DNA of 64,000 nt from JBGPLJ01 sp963826145 (GTDB lineage: Bacteria; Pseudomonadota; Gammaproteobacteria; Steroidobacterales; Steroidobacteraceae), in assembly GCA_963826145.1 (NCBI GenBank), contig CAWGVW010000002.1:1364001-1428000 (forward strand), written 5' to 3'. This document shows, in pieces, positions 61,783 to 64,000 of the stretch. A program made the translations under genes and the position numbers. The notes under the pieces were generated by a model. That model searched no databases, was not told the origin of the DNA, and worked only from the letters and a program-made list of their open reading frames with translations. Every line of letters starts with the position of its first letter. The first letter of the stretch is position 1.

Positions 61783-62340
61783 ATGACAAAGATCGTCGGT
61801 ATCTCCGGGAGCCTTCGCGCCAAGTCGTTCAACAGCTCGCTGCTGCGCGCGGCGGCCGAGCTGATGCCGGCGGGCGCGACGCTCGAAGTCGCGTCGATTG
61901 CGGGCATTCCGCTCTATAACTTCGACGTAGAGGCGAGCGACGGCATTCCCGCCGCAGTGACTGTGCTCAAGGAGAAGATCGCGGCGTCGGACGGCCTCCT
62001 GATCGTGACGCCCGAGTACAACAACTCGATGCCGGGCGTGTTGAAGAACGCGATCGACTGGATGTCGCGTCCGCCGGCCGACGTGCCGAAGGTCTTCGTC
62101 GGCCGGCCGGTTGCCGTTATCGGCGCATCGCCCGGGCCCTTCGGTACCATCCTGTCGCAGAACGCCTGGCTGTCAGTCATTCGCACCTTGCGCATGCGTC
62201 CCTGGTTCGGCGCGCGGCTTCTCGTTTCGCATGCGGACAAGGTCTTCAACGAAGCGGGTGCGCTCGTCGACGAAGGCGTGCGCAAGCAATTGCAGACCTT
62301 CCTGCAGGGCTACACCGAGTTCGTCAAAGTGCCGCACTGA
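61783..62340 (+). CDS. NAD(P)H-dependent FMN reductase
   Basis: A 185-residue flavodoxin-fold reductase. The FMN phosphate loop is GISGSLRAKSFNSSLL, the second FMN motif TPEYNNSMPGVLKNAIDW, and GASPGPFGTILSQ follows, as in ChrR and related quinone or chromate reductases. ATG 61783 lies 15 bp after the DUF2165 remnant. It probably reduces quinones or azo/chromate substrates in the cytosol. Confidence 0.92.
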   Translation: MTKIVGISGSLRAKSFNSSLLRAAAELMPAGATLEVASIAGIPLYNFDVEASDGIPAAVTVLKEKIAASDGLLIVTPEYNNSMPGVLKNAIDWMSRPPADVPKVFVGRPVAVIGASPGPFGTILSQNAWLSVIRTLRMRPWFGARLLVSHADKVFNEAGALVDEGVRKQLQTFLQGYTEFVKVPH

Positions 62341-62520
62341 CTGTCCGCAGCGCCGTCCAGTGTCCGCGCGCGGACACCTGCGAAGCACGCCGCGACGACT
62401 GCATTTCCGATAAGCGTCAACCACTTGTCCCGGCCGCGACCTTTGGCACGCCGCGTGCTTACGTCCGAAGTACCGAGGCACTTTGAACACGAGGTGGCTC
62501 AAATGGACACGGAGAATTCG

Positions 62521-63009
62521 ATGAACAAATTCTGGGCCGGGCTCCTGATCGTCATCCTTGCGCTCTTCTCGGGCAATCCGATCGTCCTGCGCGCGGATGA
62601 GCTGACCGGCGATCTCCAGCAGACGATCGCGAAGCTCGACGCCGATTTCTTCGACGCCTACAACCGGTGCGATCTCGAGAAGTTCGCGACGTACATGGAT
62701 GAGAACGTCGAGTTCTATCACGACAAGGGCGGTGTCACCTGGAAGCGGCAGGACGTGATCGACGGCGTGCGCAAGAACATCTGCGGCAAGGTGCGGCGTG
62801 AGCTCGTCGAAGGTTCGCTCTTCGTGTCACCGATCAAGGATTTCGGCGCATTCGAGACCGCCGATCACCGCTTCTGCGAGCTCGCCACCAGCAAGTGCGT
62901 CGGTATTGCAAAGACTGCGATGCTCTGGCGGCTGAAGGACGGCAAGTGGCAGATCACACGCATCTTCAGCTACGACCACCGGTCGCTTGCACCCGCATCA
63001 GCGAACTGA
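62521..63009 (+). CDS. exported DUF4440/SnoaL-like (NTF2-fold) protein
   Basis: A 162-residue NTF2-fold protein with a signal peptide (about 1-25: FWAGLLIVILALFSGNP). The core has LDADFFDAYNRCDLEKFATYMDENVEFYHDKGG and WRLKDGKWQITRIFSYDH. GGAG lies six bases before ATG 62521. No catalytic residue set is obvious. Family members often bind small ligands. The 180 bp upstream hold no other feature that I can support. Confidence 0.8.
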   Translation: MNKFWAGLLIVILALFSGNPIVLRADELTGDLQQTIAKLDADFFDAYNRCDLEKFATYMDENVEFYHDKGGVTWKRQDVIDGVRKNICGKVRRELVEGSLFVSPIKDFGAFETADHRFCELATSKCVGIAKTAMLWRLKDGKWQITRIFSYDHRSLAPASAN

Positions 63010-63070
63010 ATTCTCCGCGGCCCGGCGCTAAACTGTGCGCCTCTCATTGCGAGCGTGCAGGGCCGTTGTC

Positions 63071-64000
63071 ATGAAGCATCGAGGCTTGAGTGTCGCGGCC
63101 ATTGTCGCCGCAGGCCTGTCGATCGGTGCGGCCTCGGCCCGGGACGTGGTCATTCACGCGGGCACACTCATCGATGGTGTCTCCGCAGCTCCGCGCAGGG
63201 AAGTCTCGATCTTCGTGCGCGATGAGCGGATCGTAAAAGTCGAACCGGGTTTCTCCACGCCGGCCGGTGCCGAGGTTATCGACCTGTCGAAGGCGACGGT
63301 GCTGCCCGGATTCATCGATTGTCACGTGCATATCTCCGCGAAGCTGCCGAGTCGCACCAACGCTACGGAAGACTGGCTCACGCATACCGCGATCGACCGC
63401 GCCTTCGATGCCACGGTCTACATGCGCGAAATGCTGATGCAGGGTTTTACGAGTGCACGTGATGTCGGGGGTGGCGATGAGACGGTCGCAGTCCGCAATG
63501 CCATCGACTCCGGAAAGATTCCGGGACCGCGGCTCTGGGTTTCGCTCGAACCGCTCGGCCCGACGGCCGGTCATGCCGATCCGCGCAGCGGCCTCGACCC
63601 GCAGCTTTCTCACCCGGGCTGGGACAACGGCATCGTCGACACGCCGGAAGAGGCACGCCTGCGCGTGCGCGAGCACAAACGGCGCGGCGCGGACCTCATC
63701 AAACTCGTGCCCTCGGGCGGCATTGCATCGAACGGTGACGATCCGCGCCAGCAACTCATGACGAACGAGGAGATGCAGGTGGCGGTCGAAACGGCGCATG
63801 CACTCGGCATGAAGGTCGCGGCGCACCTTTACCCGGCCGGTGCCATCGAGAATGCCGTGCGCGCCGGCGTCGATTCGGTCGAACACGGCTCCTTCGCGAC
63901 GGCGGAGACCTTTGCCTTGATGAAATCTCATGGCACTTACCTCGTGCCGACGCTTTCGGTCTTCGACGTGTTCTATGCGGCGGCGCGCGATCATCCGGAG
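63071..64000 (+). CDS. secreted amidohydrolase (imidazolonepropionase-like), 3' truncated
   Basis: The frame is open to the end of the window. A signal peptide (1-22: MKHRGLSVAAIVAAGLSIGA) leads into the amidohydrolase fold: VVIHAGTLIDGV, metal HxH in LPGFIDCHVHISAK, GFTSARDVGGGDE, the carboxylated Lys region in ADLIKLVPSGGIAS and the His in KVAAHLYPAGAIENAV and VDSVEHGS. Metal ligands are intact, unlike the protein at 4.8 kb. It is likely a periplasmic peptidase or lactonase of the Xaa-Pro dipeptidase type. Confidence 0.9.
   Translation, partial: MKHRGLSVAAIVAAGLSIGAASARDVVIHAGTLIDGVSAAPRREVSIFVRDERIVKVEPGFSTPAGAEVIDLSKATVLPGFIDCHVHISAKLPSRTNATEDWLTHTAIDRAFDATVYMREMLMQGFTSARDVGGGDETVAVRNAIDSGKIPGPRLWVSLEPLGPTAGHADPRSGLDPQLSHPGWDNGIVDTPEEARLRVREHKRRGADLIKLVPSGGIASNGDDPRQQLMTNEEMQVAVETAHALGMKVAAHLYPAGAIENAVRAGVDSVEHGSFATAETFALMKSHGTYLVPTLSVFDVFYAAARDHPE

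Noticed and set aside
1..64000. Insertion sequences, integrases, prophage or conjugation genes
   Set aside because: No transposase, integrase, phage structural or transfer motif was recognised. Only palindromic repeats without enzymes were found.

Overview
This window looks like the chromosome of a GC-rich gammaproteobacterium, probably an aerobic soil or freshwater lineage near the Steroidobacterales, Nevskiales or Xanthomonadales. That placement is an inference. It rests on gene orders typical of the class: zapA with 6S RNA and fau, ygfB-pepP-ubiH-ubiI, lgt-thyA, rplM-rpsI and a CRP/Vfr regulator. A split glycine decarboxylase (gcvPA/gcvPB) and many secreted peptidases and amidohydrolases also fit. 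I see no prophage, transposase, CRISPR array or conjugation gene. Most of the window is housekeeping DNA with compact operons, many 1-4 base gene overlaps, and high-GC shadow ORFs.

Layout. 0-3.3 kb: the 3' part of rpe, a CRP-type regulator, coq7, rplM-rpsI and tRNA-Gln(CUG), whose 3' end is mirrored in a long inverted repeat. 3.3-6.1 kb: two overlapping amidohydrolase-fold genes, the second without metal ligands. 6.1-11.6 kb: a three-gene 2-oxoacid:ferredoxin oxidoreductase operon facing rpiA. 11.6-13.9 kb: a tiny lysine-rich ORF with its own promoter and terminator, an EVE-domain gene, fau, 6S RNA, zapA and a coiled-coil gene. 13.9-20 kb: ygfB, pepP, ubiH, ubiI, then convergent phhB and ispG. 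20-27.9 kb: a DUF885 peptidase, then a tandem glycine riboswitch driving gcvT-gcvH-gcvPA-gcvPB, with dgkA and a PfkB kinase downstream. 27.9-36.8 kb: a large two-module HtrA-like protease resembling eukaryotic Nma111, a Sua5/TsaC enzyme, a two-component system with a DUF6491 protein, a Spy/CpxP-like protein and an outer-membrane barrel. 37-51 kb: an aldo/keto reductase, FKBP, a Ycf46-like AAA ATPase, a PLP decarboxylase, HIT, VOC, M23, SRPBCC and TfoX proteins, carbonic anhydrase, a DUF255 protein, rlmI, lgt and thyA. 51-64 kb: an MFS transporter, SET protein, TPR/beta-propeller protein, GNAT, spermidine-dehydrogenase-like oxidase, a DUF885-nitrilase-M28 cluster, a DUF2165 remnant, an FMN reductase, a DUF4440 protein and a third amidohydrolase cut by the window end.

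Two themes stand out. First, several palindromic elements sit exactly at gene ends, sometimes swallowing stop codons: 519-595, 3178-3250, 10830-10892, 13234-13321, 18237-18449 and 30791-30874. Two of them share the core GGGG(T/A)CAGAT(T/C)TATTTT. They may double as bidirectional terminators. Second, reading-frame breaks are common. There are two in gcvPA and nine in six genes between 51 and 61.5 kb. All but one behave as a single extra base, mostly in short C/G runs or repeats, which looks more like sequence error than decay. The best candidates for something undescribed are the 16-codon lysine-rich transcription unit near 11.7 kb and the 213-bp cloverleaf-like palindrome near 18.3 kb.
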